Source: Flammula alnicola (taxonomy: Eukaryota; Basidiomycota; Agaricomycetes; Agaricales; Strophariaceae). From it: a stretch of DNA of 64,000 nt. This document shows positions 30,038 to 41,405 of the stretch, one piece after another. Made by a program: the position numbers and the translations under genes. The notes under the pieces are model-generated. The model had not been told where the DNA came from and did not search any database. It was given only the letters and a program-made list of their open reading frames with translations. The stretch covers positions 1 through 64,000 of the forward strand of contig JADNRV010000182.1 of assembly GCA_015499995.1 (NCBI GenBank), written 5' to 3'. Each line of letters opens with the position of its first letter. The first letter of the stretch is position 1.

Positions 30038-31285
30038 ATGAACCATGTCTTCCGCCGAATCCTCCTTCGTCGTTCCATCCACATGTCCCAGGCATACTCT
30101 ACCGAAGAACAGGTAGCCGTCGCCGCCGTGCGTCGTGCTTGCCACCTCACCTCCTCGGTTTTCAACAAGCTGGTAAAGAACGAGACACTTACCAAGGGCG
30201 ACAAGTCCCCAGTAACCGGTGCGCAATTTTTCTTGACTCGTCTGCCAAAAAATCGATGGTTCTAAAGATTGAGATTGCTTTTGTGAATCTAGTCGGCGAC
30301 TTTGCAGCCCAAGCGGTGATCAGCTCGATCCTGCACCGTGCGTTCCCTGCAGACCCGATCGTGGGCGAAGAGGATGCGTCGGACCTGCGCGTAGAATCGG
30401 GCAAGGGGATGAAGGACCGCATCATCGAGCTCGCGAACGAGGCTCTCACCGCTGAGCTGGGGCTGGGCGACAGCCGTGTCTGGGGCATTGGCCCTGGTGA
30501 GGCCAGAACGGAGGCAGACCTGCTCGATGCGATCGACCGAGGGAACTACGACGGCGGGAATGTCGGACGTGAGTCCTTCCCATCCAATTTTATCGCATCG
30601 CGTTCGTGGATTTTGACGAGCAACGGGTGGCTATCTAGGCATGTGGACGATCGATCCCATCGATGGCACGAAGGGCTTCCTGCGCGGCGAGCAATACGCC
30701 GTCTGCGTCTCCCTCATCGTCGACTCCATCGTCCAGGTGGGCGTGATCGGGTGCCCAAACCTACCTATCGACCCCTCACACCCGGAGAAAGGCACCGGGT
30801 GCATATTCACCGCCGTCCGCGGCCAGGGTGCGCAACAGCTAACCCTGTCCGGCGCGAACCCGACCCCGCTGCGCATCTCCGCCTCCACCCCCGAAACCCT
30901 CAACTTTCTTGAATCCGTCGAGGCGGCGCACTCCTCGCATTCATTCAACGACAAGGTGTCTTCGCTCCTCAGTATCACACGTCCCCCAACGCGCATGGAC
31001 AGCCAGGCGAAGTACGGCTGTCTCGCGAGAGGCGATGGCGGGGCATACCTGCGCATGCCGACGGGGGTTGGCTACATGGAAAAAATCTGGGATCATGCAC
31101 CTGGACAGATCCTCATCGAAGAGGCTGGTGGCGTCGTTACGGATTCAAGAGGAGAACCACTAAACTTCGGGATCGGACGTACGCTCGGAGAGAATTTTGG
31201 TGTCATTGCAGCAGGCAAAGACGTCCACCCTCGCATTCTGGAAGCCGTGCAAAAAGCGCTCGCAGAGACCAAAGCAAAAGTTTGA
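30038..31285 (+). CDS. MET22: 3'(2'),5'-bisphosphate nucleotidase (HAL2/MET22 family)
   Basis: Exons 30038-30218, 30293-30568 and 30639-31285, in phase. The enzyme hydrolyses PAP to AMP and also inositol 1-phosphates; it is the salt-sensitive step of sulfate assimilation in yeasts. Metal and substrate motifs of the inositol-monophosphatase fold: GDKSPVTVGDFAAQ, VGEED, WTIDPIDGTKGFLRGEQYAV and WDHAPGQILIEEAGG. Length matches the family. The first ATG gives an N-terminal extension MNHVFRRILLRRSIHMSQAY, Arg-rich without acids; the second Met (30083) gives the usual family start MSQAYSTEEQVAV. The extension looks like a mitochondrial presequence, so two isoforms are possible. Confidence 0.95.
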
Positions 31286-31548
31286 TACCTAGAACAATTT
31301 GTAACCGACCTAACTTATCGGAAATCGCTTATTATCCAGCGCAAACGTCAATGGAAGAACTTTGAATACTTCATTATAACGAAAGAACGCAAACATAAGA
31401 ACTATAGAAAAATGTACACGTAGGACTACTTGAGAAAATAACAATAATTGTATGGCACAACGACTTAGACTGTACAATACTGTAATCAACGCGAAACTAT
31501 TTATCAGGCAATAACAAGTGCCAAATTAACAAAACCGATTTCAATAGT

Positions 31549-32369
31549 TTAAGCTTTCTTCAAGCTGTTACGTTGCTTAATCGAAGCGCTCAAGGCAGCG
31601 TAACTAACGGCAGCCTGGTTGAGTTTTTGCTTCGTCTTCTTGTTGGTAAGATCCCGGACAACACCAGAGCTCGAGGAGGAACTCGCTGACGCTGAGATCT
31701 GCGATGAAGAGGTGCTGGCGCTCGACACAGAAGTGCCGGAGCCGCTGGTAGCAGGGATTGGAGTGGTCGTAGACTTCGGAAGATTAGGGTTTGCGGCGAG
31801 GAACGCGTCCTGCGCCTGACGGGTGACGTTCACAGAGGTGAAATGCAATAACTTATGGGTGGCCGGTCAATTACCATGAACCAGACATTGAGCGAATGAG
31901 ACATACGGATTTGCGGGTCTTGTTGATGAGATCCTTACAAGAAAAGAATCAAGAAGACATGTTGAGCCATTCCTGTATCCGAGACATACATGGAAAGAAG
32001 ACTTACGTGCACCCATACTCCTTCACGAACTTATTGAACTTCTTGCGCATGTCAGGAACGAGATGGAACTTAATGATCTCAGTCGTGACGGGGCCATTGC
32101 TGGTATCGACAGTCGCAAGGTGTTGCAGGAAGATTTTTTTAGCCTAAGACGCGAAGATTAGTACAAACGCGGTATGAAAAATCACAAAGAAAAGAGGATA
32201 GGATGATACGCACGTCTTCGAGTGCGTTCTTAGCACGCTGCGATACCGGGGCGAAATATTCACGATTCACGTCTCCTCCAAATCCAAATCCACCGCCGAA
32301 AAAGGGGTCTCTGCGTCGGTAGAGATCCTCAAAGAGGTCATGGTGGTCGCCATAGCAGGATCGGCACAT
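31549..32369 (-). CDS. Conserved-looking protein of unknown function with Ser-rich tail
   Basis: Minus strand. Exon 1 from 32369 encodes YGDHHDLFEDLYRRRDPFFG with a Gly/Phe-rich stretch and YFAPVSQRAKNALED; exon 2 (about 31990-32150) encodes KKIFLQHLATVDTSNGPVTT and FHLVPDMRKKFNKFVKEYGC; a short exon 3 lies at about 31880-31930; the last exon ends at 31549 with a Ser/Thr-rich region and a basic tail ASIKQRNSLKKA. GT-AG borders are visible, but the phases around exon 3 do not close neatly: two readings (TISSTRPANPYVSF or DPQIRMSHSLNVWF) are possible. I do not recognise the family. Start uncertain. Confidence 0.5.
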
Positions 32370-33123
32370 CGTTTAGCGAGGAATTTAATATGGGTGCTTT
32401 ATGCGAGAAAGAAGGAAAAGGCGGGAAACAAACTTTTGGGGACAGAGTCGCGTTACGGTTAAATGGCGACGCGTTTATTTGTCTTTGTGTTGGTTTGCTC
32501 GTGACCGACGCGTCTGCCATTCCCCCAGAATAATTTATGATGCATTGATGCCCGCCTTGCCATCACGACTTATAGTAACCTGGACCAAGGTGTGTATGGT
32601 GACCCTGCCCAAACCCTGCCTGGCAGTGGGCAACCAGTGAGGCTCGCAGAAGGGCCTAAAATCCGACCAGTTCAGTCCCATTTCTCCGCGATAGGACAGA
32701 CTCCGATAGTTAGTACATCGATTTAGTACCAGCACCAGTGCCAGAGCATGATGGGGGTCGCAATTCCGGAAAGGCAACACATGGCACCGCGACGTACTTG
32801 AGAGTAGTTTTACTTAGCTGAAATACGACAAGAACGAAGATCGATGCCCAGCCTGATGCGGACAACGCGTAGCTGCCCAGAATGTTCCTACACAAGAGGT
32901 CAAGAATTTCAGTAATAACGTGGAACAAGTAATGGCAAGATAAGAATACTTATCCAGATTCTAGACGGCCATGGGCTTTCCAAAGCTTGGGATGGCGTGT
33001 AAACGAAAAAGGAGAGGTTGCAGAAAGAAAAAAATAGTCCTTGAGGCCAACTAGTTGCAAAACGTCGAGGATTGATGAAAATGCTATCATTGGTATTCTA
33101 GAAAAAAGGCTGCCTTCCGGCAT
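32370..33123. other. Intergenic stretch, no supported gene
   Basis: Contains minus-strand frames of 60-81 codons (32338-32520, 32535-32780, 32710-32928) with no motif. A hydrophobic run in the last (SIFVLVVFQL) is not enough to call a gene. It includes the promoter of the minus-strand gene to the left and the 3' end of SEC13. Confidence 0.35.
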
Positions 33124-34448
33124 TTAGCTATTCATATCGCTGATACATTCCCAAACGCCCTTCAAGTTCTCCTTCCAGAGGGTAACCTTCCCGTCTCCAC
33201 AGCTGACCGCGAGCAGATTGCCCGCCAGGCTCCATGACACGCGCCAAACGACATCTGGGAACTTTCCAGCCGGCGGCGAGGATCCTGTGGGCGAAACGAT
33301 GGTCGAGGATGGGTCAAGCGCGGTCTTCACCCACAGCGAGGTAGGTGACTCCTTCGTCCAGATCAAAACGGTCTTATCTTGCGATGCAGTGGCAATGTAG
33401 CTTCGGGGAAGCCCGATATTCGGGGCCCACGCAACGTCGCGGACCCAGTCGGTGTGGCCTTCGAGGGTCTCCTCCTCGACCCAGGACTGTGAGTCTTCGC
33501 GGTAGCCCCAGATCTTCACGAGGTTGTCGCAGCCTGCGCTGGCGAAGCGCTTGATGGAGAAAGGTTGAGAGGGATTCAGTGTTTGGCCGGGGCCTGCGGG
33601 TGCTTGTTGGGGTGTGATAAGAGATCCAGGGAGAACGGCGGGCGCCCAGGAGACTGCGTTGCAGCCGATGGCGTGGCCAGTGAAGATATCGGCGTCCCAT
33701 TGGCCGTCGTCTGTAAGCAATGTGGGTCAGGGTGGTTGGTAAAGCGAGTATGAGCATCGGACGAACTTTTGAATGTCAAAACGGACACCTTTCCATCTGA
33801 AGAAGCACAGGCGAGGATAGCTCCAAGTTCATGGGGTGCCCACGAGACCGAGTTGACTAACGGCAATGATTGAGACCACCAGCCACACCCAATGGCAGAG
33901 ATTACATACCGGAAGCAGTGTGCAGAGTGTGCTCCTTGATCTTAATCCAACCGCCCGCGGTGTTCCCCTGCGACTGCTGTTCTTTCCAGATCAACACCTT
34001 GCCATCATACGAACTCGACGCGAGGATATGTCCATATTTCGGATGTGCCCATGCAACTTGCCATACAGGGCCCGTATGCCTATTCGTTCAAGCAAAATTC
34101 AGCATTCCTTCAGCCCAAAACTCTCGAACACTCGCAACGAAAGACGCGCACCCTTTGAGAGTCTGCCCAGGAGACGACCGTTGCGTCTCTCCGTCAACCA
34201 CGTCAAACACCTTCACAGTTCGGTCAGAGGAGCATGTCGCCAGTCGCTTTCCGTAGTAATCCAGCTGGGCGTCGTGCTGTAGGCCCAAAGTTCGATCATT
34301 GAACAAGAATATTGAGATAAAAGCGAGAATCTTCATACAATCATATCCTCATGAGCTGTCTCGATAGGGACGGAGTCCGAGACTGTTGAGGACGCCTATA
34401 AAAATTAATGAATAAATATGCCAGAGAATCCTGCTGGTCACTTGCCAT
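33124..34448 (-). CDS. SEC13: SEC13, WD40 subunit of COPII coat and nuclear pore
   Basis: Exons 34446-34448, 34339-34395, 34152-34276, 33910-34079, 33767-33856 and 33124-33710, giving 343 codons in phase. WD40 repeats: [121 protein letters not shown] and [16 protein letters not shown]13 forms the outer COPII cage with SEC31 on ER exit sites and part of the Y-complex of nuclear pores. The first intron starts with GC (GCAAGT) immediately after the ATG, leaving a coding exon of only the start codon; this reading gives M followed by [18 protein letters not shown]. Length and repeat count fit the family. Confidence 0.93.
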
Positions 34449-35060
34449 TTTGTTTTACAGACACAGAAGTTGAAATTCGAAAGCAGTTGGCGGCTAAACT
34501 CGATCCTTGTTCTCCGTCGACGTGGATGTTACGGAGTCACGCCAATCGTCGTCACGTATCTCCGTCACGACTTTCTATCGCTTCATCCGCAACCTCGGGT
34601 CTTTCTTCACCATGATGTCCGGTGCTAGCTTTTGCTGTTGGGGAGTGCTAGTGAGGCTAAATGTCCCCCTTCCAATATTGTGTATTCAATTTGTTATCTC
34701 TATTTACTATCAGCTAATGAGGAGTTGCCCAGTAGTTACCTGATTCAACTTTTACTTAAGCTTATTTAGCGCAGATTCATTCTATCATTCTATCATGCCC
34801 TTTCTTATCTTTCAAGTTCAATTAGAAACTTAGCTTACTTCGGCTTGAGACTTTAAAACAGTTATCATTCGGAGACTCTAAGCTATACCTATCCCGTGTG
34901 CCCCTACCTCCATTGAGAACATCAGTTAACGCTAACATCTCACGGGCCTTGCATGGTAGTTTGTTATTTTGGTATTAGATTTTCGATTCCAACCTCACTA
35001 CTAGTACCTACAAGTGCCTACCATGGGCTCTTCAATTTAAATAAGCAATACAACGACCTG
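34449..35060. other. Intergenic stretch between SEC13 and membrane-protein gene A
   Basis: Upstream of SEC13 (its promoter) and downstream of gene A. Short plus frames at 34418-34615 and 34507-34743 lack motifs. Nothing else seen. Confidence 0.4.
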
Positions 35061-37820
35061 TTACTTTGTATTCTCATCCTCTTCCAACTGTAAAACCGGT
35101 GGATATATCGCCGCTTGCAAAGTCAGGATAGCAGCGAGAACCAGTTCCGAAAACGAAAACAAACTAATCCCTGGCGCGATTTTTGTGTCGCCGACGACAT
35201 GTGGGGCCGAAGCCGCCACGATCAGTGTGGCTCCAACGAGGAATAAGAGCGCACACGGCCTGTACGTCCCAGCGAACGTCTTGGCACGAAAGTTGAGTAT
35301 CAGCTGCAGAGATTTTCCGAGGAAGGCGGCAGGGAGGACCACGAGCGATTGGAGTTTGATGGTGAAGGTGGCAAGTCCTTCCTCTGTCGGTGAATTAGGT
35401 CCGTGTGGATAAATGACGTAGAACTCGTGGCGTGAAACGAGATAGAAAATAGCCGACAGCACCGCAAAAGTCTGATGAGAGGGGCAGAACAAGATCGTTG
35501 TCAGACACGGAGTTAGATACATGAGGAACGTGGACTTACGACTGTTTTCTGAAGCCACGACGTCCGAGCATCAAGGCGTTCGCTTGCCCTTTCCGCGTGT
35601 GTCGCAGGGGAGAACCGTATTATTGGTATCCATTTATACCAATGTACATCCGCCCGCGTAATAGCCTTGAGCATAAATATAGTCGTGATCTGGTAGGGAA
35701 GCGCCCATAAGCACGCTATGATCCAGCCAAAGAGCCCAGATTCGGATTTGTAGTTGTCGGTCAATAGCTCCAGGACGCCATCTACCAAGTAGGATAGCAC
35801 CAACATCCAAGTTCCGATCGTTGTTATTCCTACAGTCGAGGCGCGAGAGTACCAATAGTGGAACTCAAGGATTTTCTCGTTCGTACATATAAGCAGCCTA
35901 AATCGATGAGTAATGGGGAAAAGGAGCACATCAGAAATAAAACCCACCCGACAGCATTCAAGAAAAAGAGCCGCCTTGGGTGGGCCTCATCTCTAAATCT
36001 ATACCCCGCAAGGCCTTCTGAAAATTCCGACCAGGCATAATCAGAACGATCTTAAAGTTCGCAATGCAAATGGAACTTACGGTAGAACTCGACGTTGGCT
36101 TGCGCCGCTTCTTTCTTGTCTTCGCTTTCGGTCATGTTGAATTCTTGGTAGCTGCCGGCGGCAAACCCAACACCATCAGCGATAGAGAGTTTTTCAGGAG
36201 TGCGTCCAGAGAATGCGATGTTCCATTTGATGTCCACGAACTCTTCATCAGGGACTGGGAAGAAGGATGTTCGTTAGTAAGAGAACCGCGAGATCGATGC
36301 GAAGAGAAAGGAATCTACCGTCGACTTTATCAGACACAGCGTCAGAAGACAGCTTCTCGCATTCTTCGCGATTCACGGGAACTTGAACGAGGTCCTACAC
36401 CACAAAATCAGTGATCTACTAACTGGAACATTAATATTGGAGTATGCAAGGAACTGACCAGTGGACCCCATGCGGAGCGAGACAGAGTCAGATACGGCGC
36501 ATAAGCCCACTCTGTCGAATTCACTCCAGAATGTGGATCGGTTTTCCGTAGCTTGATCCTGGTCTCGAGATTCCCGTTTGACATAAACAGTTTTACGCAT
36601 TCCCTCCAGTCCGTTTTGCTGGCGACTTGGGTTTGCCCGCACTTTGTAAAGCGTCCCGCATCAGTTATAACATAGGCAAGCAAACTCAGAGATGCACATA
36701 CCGACTTCATGGCGAGTTCTCTGTGAAGCTTGTCGTAGGCTTTCCGATTGTAGAGTCTTGTCATATCGACTACACGTAGAAATGACCTACCAGAGAAATT
36801 GATACGTCAGGTCTGCACTTACGAGGCAAGGTTTCCTGTAAGCTCACCGCGTTATGATATATGGATGAGATTCAAGAACGGGTTTGCCCTTCGTCGTTAG
36901 CTGAAACTTGATCTTGTTCTCATTGGATGTCCCAGAGGTAGTGGTGGACACATCGTCGAAATCCTCGTCTTCATCATCTGAATACTTTGTACTCTTGGGT
37001 CCCGGAGGCAAGGCGCATCTTGATTTCGCGGCGCGGAATTCTAGCATCGGCATAAACGTGCCATATGAGTCTGTGATTTGGTCCGCTAATGACGGTGAAT
37101 ATTCAGTGCTGCGCAAGAAGATCCTTAGTGATCGCAATATTCTTAGCAAAAATGACTCACGACCAAGATCTTGCTGGGGGGTAGTTGACGGTGGAAGGAA
37201 TCCAACTCGAGTAATTCACTGCATGATCCAACAGAGATGGAGCGTTAGGGATAAGAACAAAGGACGCGCGAAGGTCGTGGTTGTTCAGCTCGAGATTTTT
37301 GCTGGCCAAAGTAATTCAGAAACCTCGAGAACAAGAAGTGCGCAAAGGCTCACAAAATTCCCGTTGGGACCTGGAACTTCACAGCCGTCTTGATGTCCTT
37401 GTTCTTTAAATGAAGACCACGAAAGACCGTATCTGTGTATATGGCTTCTTCCACTAATATTGGCCCTCCATCCTCTAAAATCTTGTCCGTCGCGTCGTGG
37501 TCGTCTTGAATTGGCGCCGGGTTGCGCAACCAAACAGTCGCCACGATGTCGAAGGTATGATTGCTATCAATCAGCGGCTGCACGACCTCATTCAGTTTGT
37601 ACGGAACTTTCATGTCTTGATACAGGTTAGGATGGGGTGCTCGGAGGTGGTTGAACCCCGAGTAGAGGAATTTGAGTACTAGGAAGCTGCCTCCTACGCA
37701 AACGATGGTGAAGAGCGTCCATAGGGTACATTGGCATCCGATCTTCGACCTCCGCCTTGGTGGGGGGCCTGGGTCGAGCTTTAGCTCCGCAGAGGAAGAA
37801 TTAGGAGGAGAGGAAAGCAT
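35061..37820 (-). CDS. Multi-pass membrane protein A, unknown function (paralogue of gene at 45.4-47.5 kb)
   Basis: Minus strand, start ATG at 37818-37820, stop at 35061. Multi-exon; exon borders not all resolved. N-terminus: Pro/Arg-rich cytosolic stretch (LDPGPPPRRRSKIGCQC), one helix (TLWTLFTIVCVGGSFLVLKF), then a large extracytosolic part with NLYQDMKVPYKLNEVVQPLI, DSNHTFDIVATVWLR and TVFRGLHLKNKDIKTAVKF, an Asp/Glu-rich segment (YSDDEDEDFDDVS) and IKWNIAFSGRTPEKLSIADG. The C-terminal half has about six helices (HYWYSRASTVGITTIGTWML, FGWIIACLWALPYQITTIFM, LVVLPAAFLGKSLQLIL and others). Each block has a matching block in gene B at 45390-47463, so this is a two-member local family. No catalytic motif seen; I do not know a named family. 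Confidence 0.7.
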
Positions 37821-38307
37821 TTTGTGATCGTGGTCCACTGGAGAGCGTCCTTGATGTAGAATTCTCAACGCTGTGCAAAGTTGCACACGACAGATGCTCC
37901 TGACTCGTATAATCCAGATTCCAGATTCCACAGAGATGTAGGGTAACCAGATTCAGACAGTGTAGATGTTCCGATGGTGCCGACCCTGATTAGTGACGAG
38001 TACGGCTTTTCAACTCCCAGTTTCAGAACCGTCGCTAGCTTCTCGCGATGATGTTCTGAAAGTACCCAAGAAAGCATCAGTGGTTATGATAGATTTTTAG
38101 CTTCACGTTAAAAACCAATGCGTACAGTGATATTATTTTGGGAACATTTACCTATCCATAAATCAAACTTTTGCTTTGAGGGCTGCTGCAAGGCCAAAGC
38201 CGGCTGGCTACGTTACATAAGCAACTTCACCAGCTTGAACGGACCTTACGCTTCCATATCAAGTGATCGATTGATCATCACTAAGGAGTCTGTGAAGGAG
38301 ACTACCT
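37821..38307. other. Intergenic stretch upstream of gene A
   Basis: Presumed promoter of gene A, running into the Tc1/mariner remnant. No supported gene. Confidence 0.35.
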
Positions 38308-38309
38308 TA

Positions 38310-39146
38310 CAGGGTCTTGCATAAATTCGTTCAGTTCATCTTGCGTGAGCTTGTTTGTACAGATTTGCATATGTACAAAAAAGGTTGTCACGCCTCGATC
38401 GTGAGATACTGATAGATTTGAGATGCTACACCAATGATCTCAGAAGAGCTGCGCGAATGCATAGTTGTCTGGCATTTTGAGCAGTAAAAGGTGCTCGAGA
38501 GATTGTTGAGCTTACCGGCTGCACAGAGAGCAGTCTACAAGATCCTCGCACTCTACCACGAGTATGGCCAAGTTAATCCTCATGCACACCGCTCTGGCCA
38601 CCCTCACATCCTTGACATGTCAATGTTAAATTATATATCATCCCTCTTGGATACAAATCCTACACTATATCTCGATGAAATTCAAGAGAAACACACTATT
38701 GATGGCCCGAGGGTTAGACTATTCTGTGTTTTGTGGAGAAAAAGACCTGCAAAATCCATTGAAAAAGCGATAAAATCAAGGAACGGTCGCAACGATATCG
38801 CGACGGTGAGTTTCAACTCCCCAATATTGTATAGATCATTCAAAGTCCATCCTTATGATAGTCTAAGCCTAAGCCTGCATGCTGCGAGTTGCGGGGGAGC
38901 CAGAGCCATAGAATATGTGGATAATCTGTAGAGAAGAGCAGGTATGTCGAGTGTAAGGGGAGGACATGGGGAGCATGAAGGAAGTGAGAGTTGATGACAA
39001 GCGGTCTTGAAGCGGTTCTGACGTTTGAATCAATGATGTGACCCATTCGTGACACAGTCATCAAAGTTGCTGTATTGGGTAGGTGGCAACGGTGTACAAA
39101 CAACTTTCAGCAAATCGCGAACTGAACGATATTATGCAAGACCCTG
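38310..39146 (+). mobile_element. Decayed Tc1/mariner-type element, 837 bp
   Basis: Both ends start CAGGGTCTTGCATAA (left at 38310, right reversed ending at 39146) and stay recognisably inverted for about 55 bp (shared TCGTTCAGTTC and TGTTTGTACA). TA flanks each end (38308-38309 and 39147-39148). Inside, the plus frame 38491-38931 reads LERLLSLPAAQRAVYKIL, ALYHEYGQVNPHAHRSG, and NPTLYLDEIQEKH, recalling the helix-turn-helix half of IS630/Tc1 transposases; homology fades after that and no DDE catalytic half is present. It is a deleted, non-autonomous copy. Confidence 0.8.
38491..38931 (+). pseudogene. Truncated Tc1/mariner-type transposase
   Basis: 146-codon frame whose first ~75 residues resemble the DNA-binding half of agaricomycete Tc1-like transposases (LNYISSLLDTNPTLYLDEIQ). 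The remainder (ATVSFNSPILYRSFKV...) does not look like transposase and the DDE part is absent. No function expected beyond DNA binding at most. Confidence 0.65.
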
Positions 39147-39257
39147 TACGCTCTGACTCTCGAGAGGAAGATTGTCGCCTCACAAAAGGGTGACACGCCT
39201 TGGATACGCCACTATCCAACTCATACACTAGAACTCTGCACAGAAACAGCTACATCA

Positions 39258-40652
39258 ATGCCTACACTTCCGTTTGATATCATCTATCTCATCGTTGAAT
39301 TTTACGCTTTCCTGCCAAACGGACGTGGTCGAAAAGCACTCTCAGCACTATCGCGCACCTGTCGCTCACTTTTGCCCATCTGTCGACAACATATCTTCTC
39401 TACAATCAGTCTCCGTCCTCGTATTTGCGATTGGTCACACTACAAACCATCCAGGCCAGACAACGACTATGAAGTGCCCAGTATCGCACTTCAGAAGATG
39501 GAGGACCTGCTTCAGAGCAACGCAGGAATCGCGGATTACGTCCGCACCCTGTATTACCACTCACACGAATCAAACCATGAAGCGCCAGGCGTCGTTCAAC
39601 TGCTAAGCAAGTTCAATCATATCCAAAAACTCGTTATTATGCCATTTGTCGACATTATGGATTACGGGGACCCAGACTCCGAAGAGGACGCAGACGACCC
39701 ATATGTCGGAGACGAATCGGACCCACCCTTAAACTGGAAGAAGTTGCCACTAACCTTACAAGAGGCACTTGAGAGACTCATCCATCTACCGACACTTGTC
39801 GCCCTGAAGTTTACGAAAATCACCGGGTTTCCGACCAATATTCTACTCTCTTGTACCAGCCTCCGCACACTTGACATCTCGCATTCCCGGATTCTTCCCA
39901 TTTCGCTGACTGCGCATTCTCCTATGGATTTTACTCCAATAAAATTACGAGATGTGGCTCTTTACCCGGGCGCTAAATCCAACGCGCAAATCTTACGAAG
40001 TAGACGTCCCGATGGTCTTCCAGTTTTTGATTTCTCTGGGATCCAACGGTTAAATATTACGCTGGATAAAGGGAATGATGTTCAGCAATTCAGAGAGGTA
40101 ATGGGAGGACTTCAGCAACTCGAAACGCTTCGCATTACTTGTGGTGGTATGTGATACTGTTTTCTGCTAATGAGATTGTATCAAGAGAGCTAATTTCGTT
40201 TGACCTTGCCACCAGCATGGCACGCTGAAGCGCTCTCCCTGGCCCTTGCGGAAGAAGCTTCCTCTCTTGAAAGGCTTCGCAGCCTTTCTCTCGCAACCCT
40301 GACGTACCAAGAGACTCATCTGTTTCAGCGCCTCTTTCCCTTTCAAGCCCTGAAACACAGCCCTTCATTGAAATTGCTTGAAAACATTGACCTATCTCTC
40401 GAAGTGCATTCCTATTATGAACAGGCTGCTGCTCATGATTTGGAACAGCTAGACCAATTTCTATCTACACCGGCAATGTTCCCAGCTTTAAAGTCGGTGA
40501 CAGTAAACGTTGGTTTGCTTGACTCTTGGAGTTTGGAAGAGAAAGAGAAGTGGGAGACGTTACCGAGAACTCACTTGACACGTCTGTCCAATGACGGAGC
40601 ACCACTGGATTTTAGTTATTCATTTTGGTACGATGCAGATGTAAGGCTCTAG
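39258..40652 (+). CDS. F-box/LRR protein, tandem copy 1
   Basis: Exons 39258-40146 and 40216-40652 (441 aa), phase-1 GT-AG intron after CTTGTGGTG. F-box-like N-terminus: LPFDIIYLIVEFYAFLPNGR then LSALSRTCRSLLPICRQHIF and STISLRPRICDW. Then degenerate LRRs (LPTLVALKFTKITGFPTNIL, SCTSLRTLDISHSRILPISL) with an acidic insert (DYGDPDSEEDADDPYVGDES). The second exon continues LSLALAEEASSLERLRSL. Presumably a substrate receptor of an SCF ubiquitin ligase; substrate unknown. It is closely similar throughout to the next gene, including the intron site, so the two arose by tandem duplication. Confidence 0.88.
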
Positions 40653-41405
40653 ACTAACGTTTTACTTGATCTCCGATGTACTACTGTGACCTTGATTCCC
40701 GCAAGGTCTTCTGTCGCAGACGCAAGATGTGGACTTTGATTTCAGAAAATCTGGAAAATACACCAGGCTCGACTACTTAACTTGCTTGTGTATCGCCGAA
40801 AGCGCCCACGAACTTTTAACCCTTGGCAACGATCCCATGCTTCATTGTTCAGCTCCCTTCCCCTTCCCTCATCCGTGCGCTAAATGTAGTGAACGCAATC
40901 GCGGACAAATTAGGGCGGAATCTTTGCTATCCTCTGCTATGCGCCGGAGGTTTAATACCAGTCGTGATCCCTAAGGTTAGATATAAATACATATAGTGTT
41001 CGCTGGTAATTTCTTCTTGACTGTAATAGTACCCAATGCTAATAAAGAAAGCTCACCAAGCAAGGATCTCAAAATTCACCACGTCATTCGAATTCTGGTT
41101 GCCTGCTAATTTTGCATTGCATCCTGGCAAATCATCAGGAGACATCGGAAAGCTGAGCGCTGAGAGCACTTTAGGGCTTCTGGGACTGAAATGGACGAAA
41201 CTTTGAATCGGCATGAGAACATGTACAATACAGTCCTCCCGGGACTTGTAGCGGCCAGATGCGGCGGAGAACTCAGCTGCGTACTTAGTTAGGACTTACA
41301 CCAGGACTTATACCTTACTTGATTCACAGCTCATCCGAGTCGGACACCAGAGGACGACTACCATCTGATACGACTCACACAATGGAATACGGCACAGAAA
41401 CAGCT
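40653..41405. other. Spacer between F-box copies 1 and 2
   Basis: The 81-codon frame at 40729-40974 has no motif. The spacer presumably holds the promoter of copy 2. A longer start for copy 2 at 41319 is possible. Confidence 0.4.

Noticed and set aside
32710..32928. 72-codon minus frame with a hydrophobic run
   Set aside because: No start context, no neighbours in frame, and no recognisable family.
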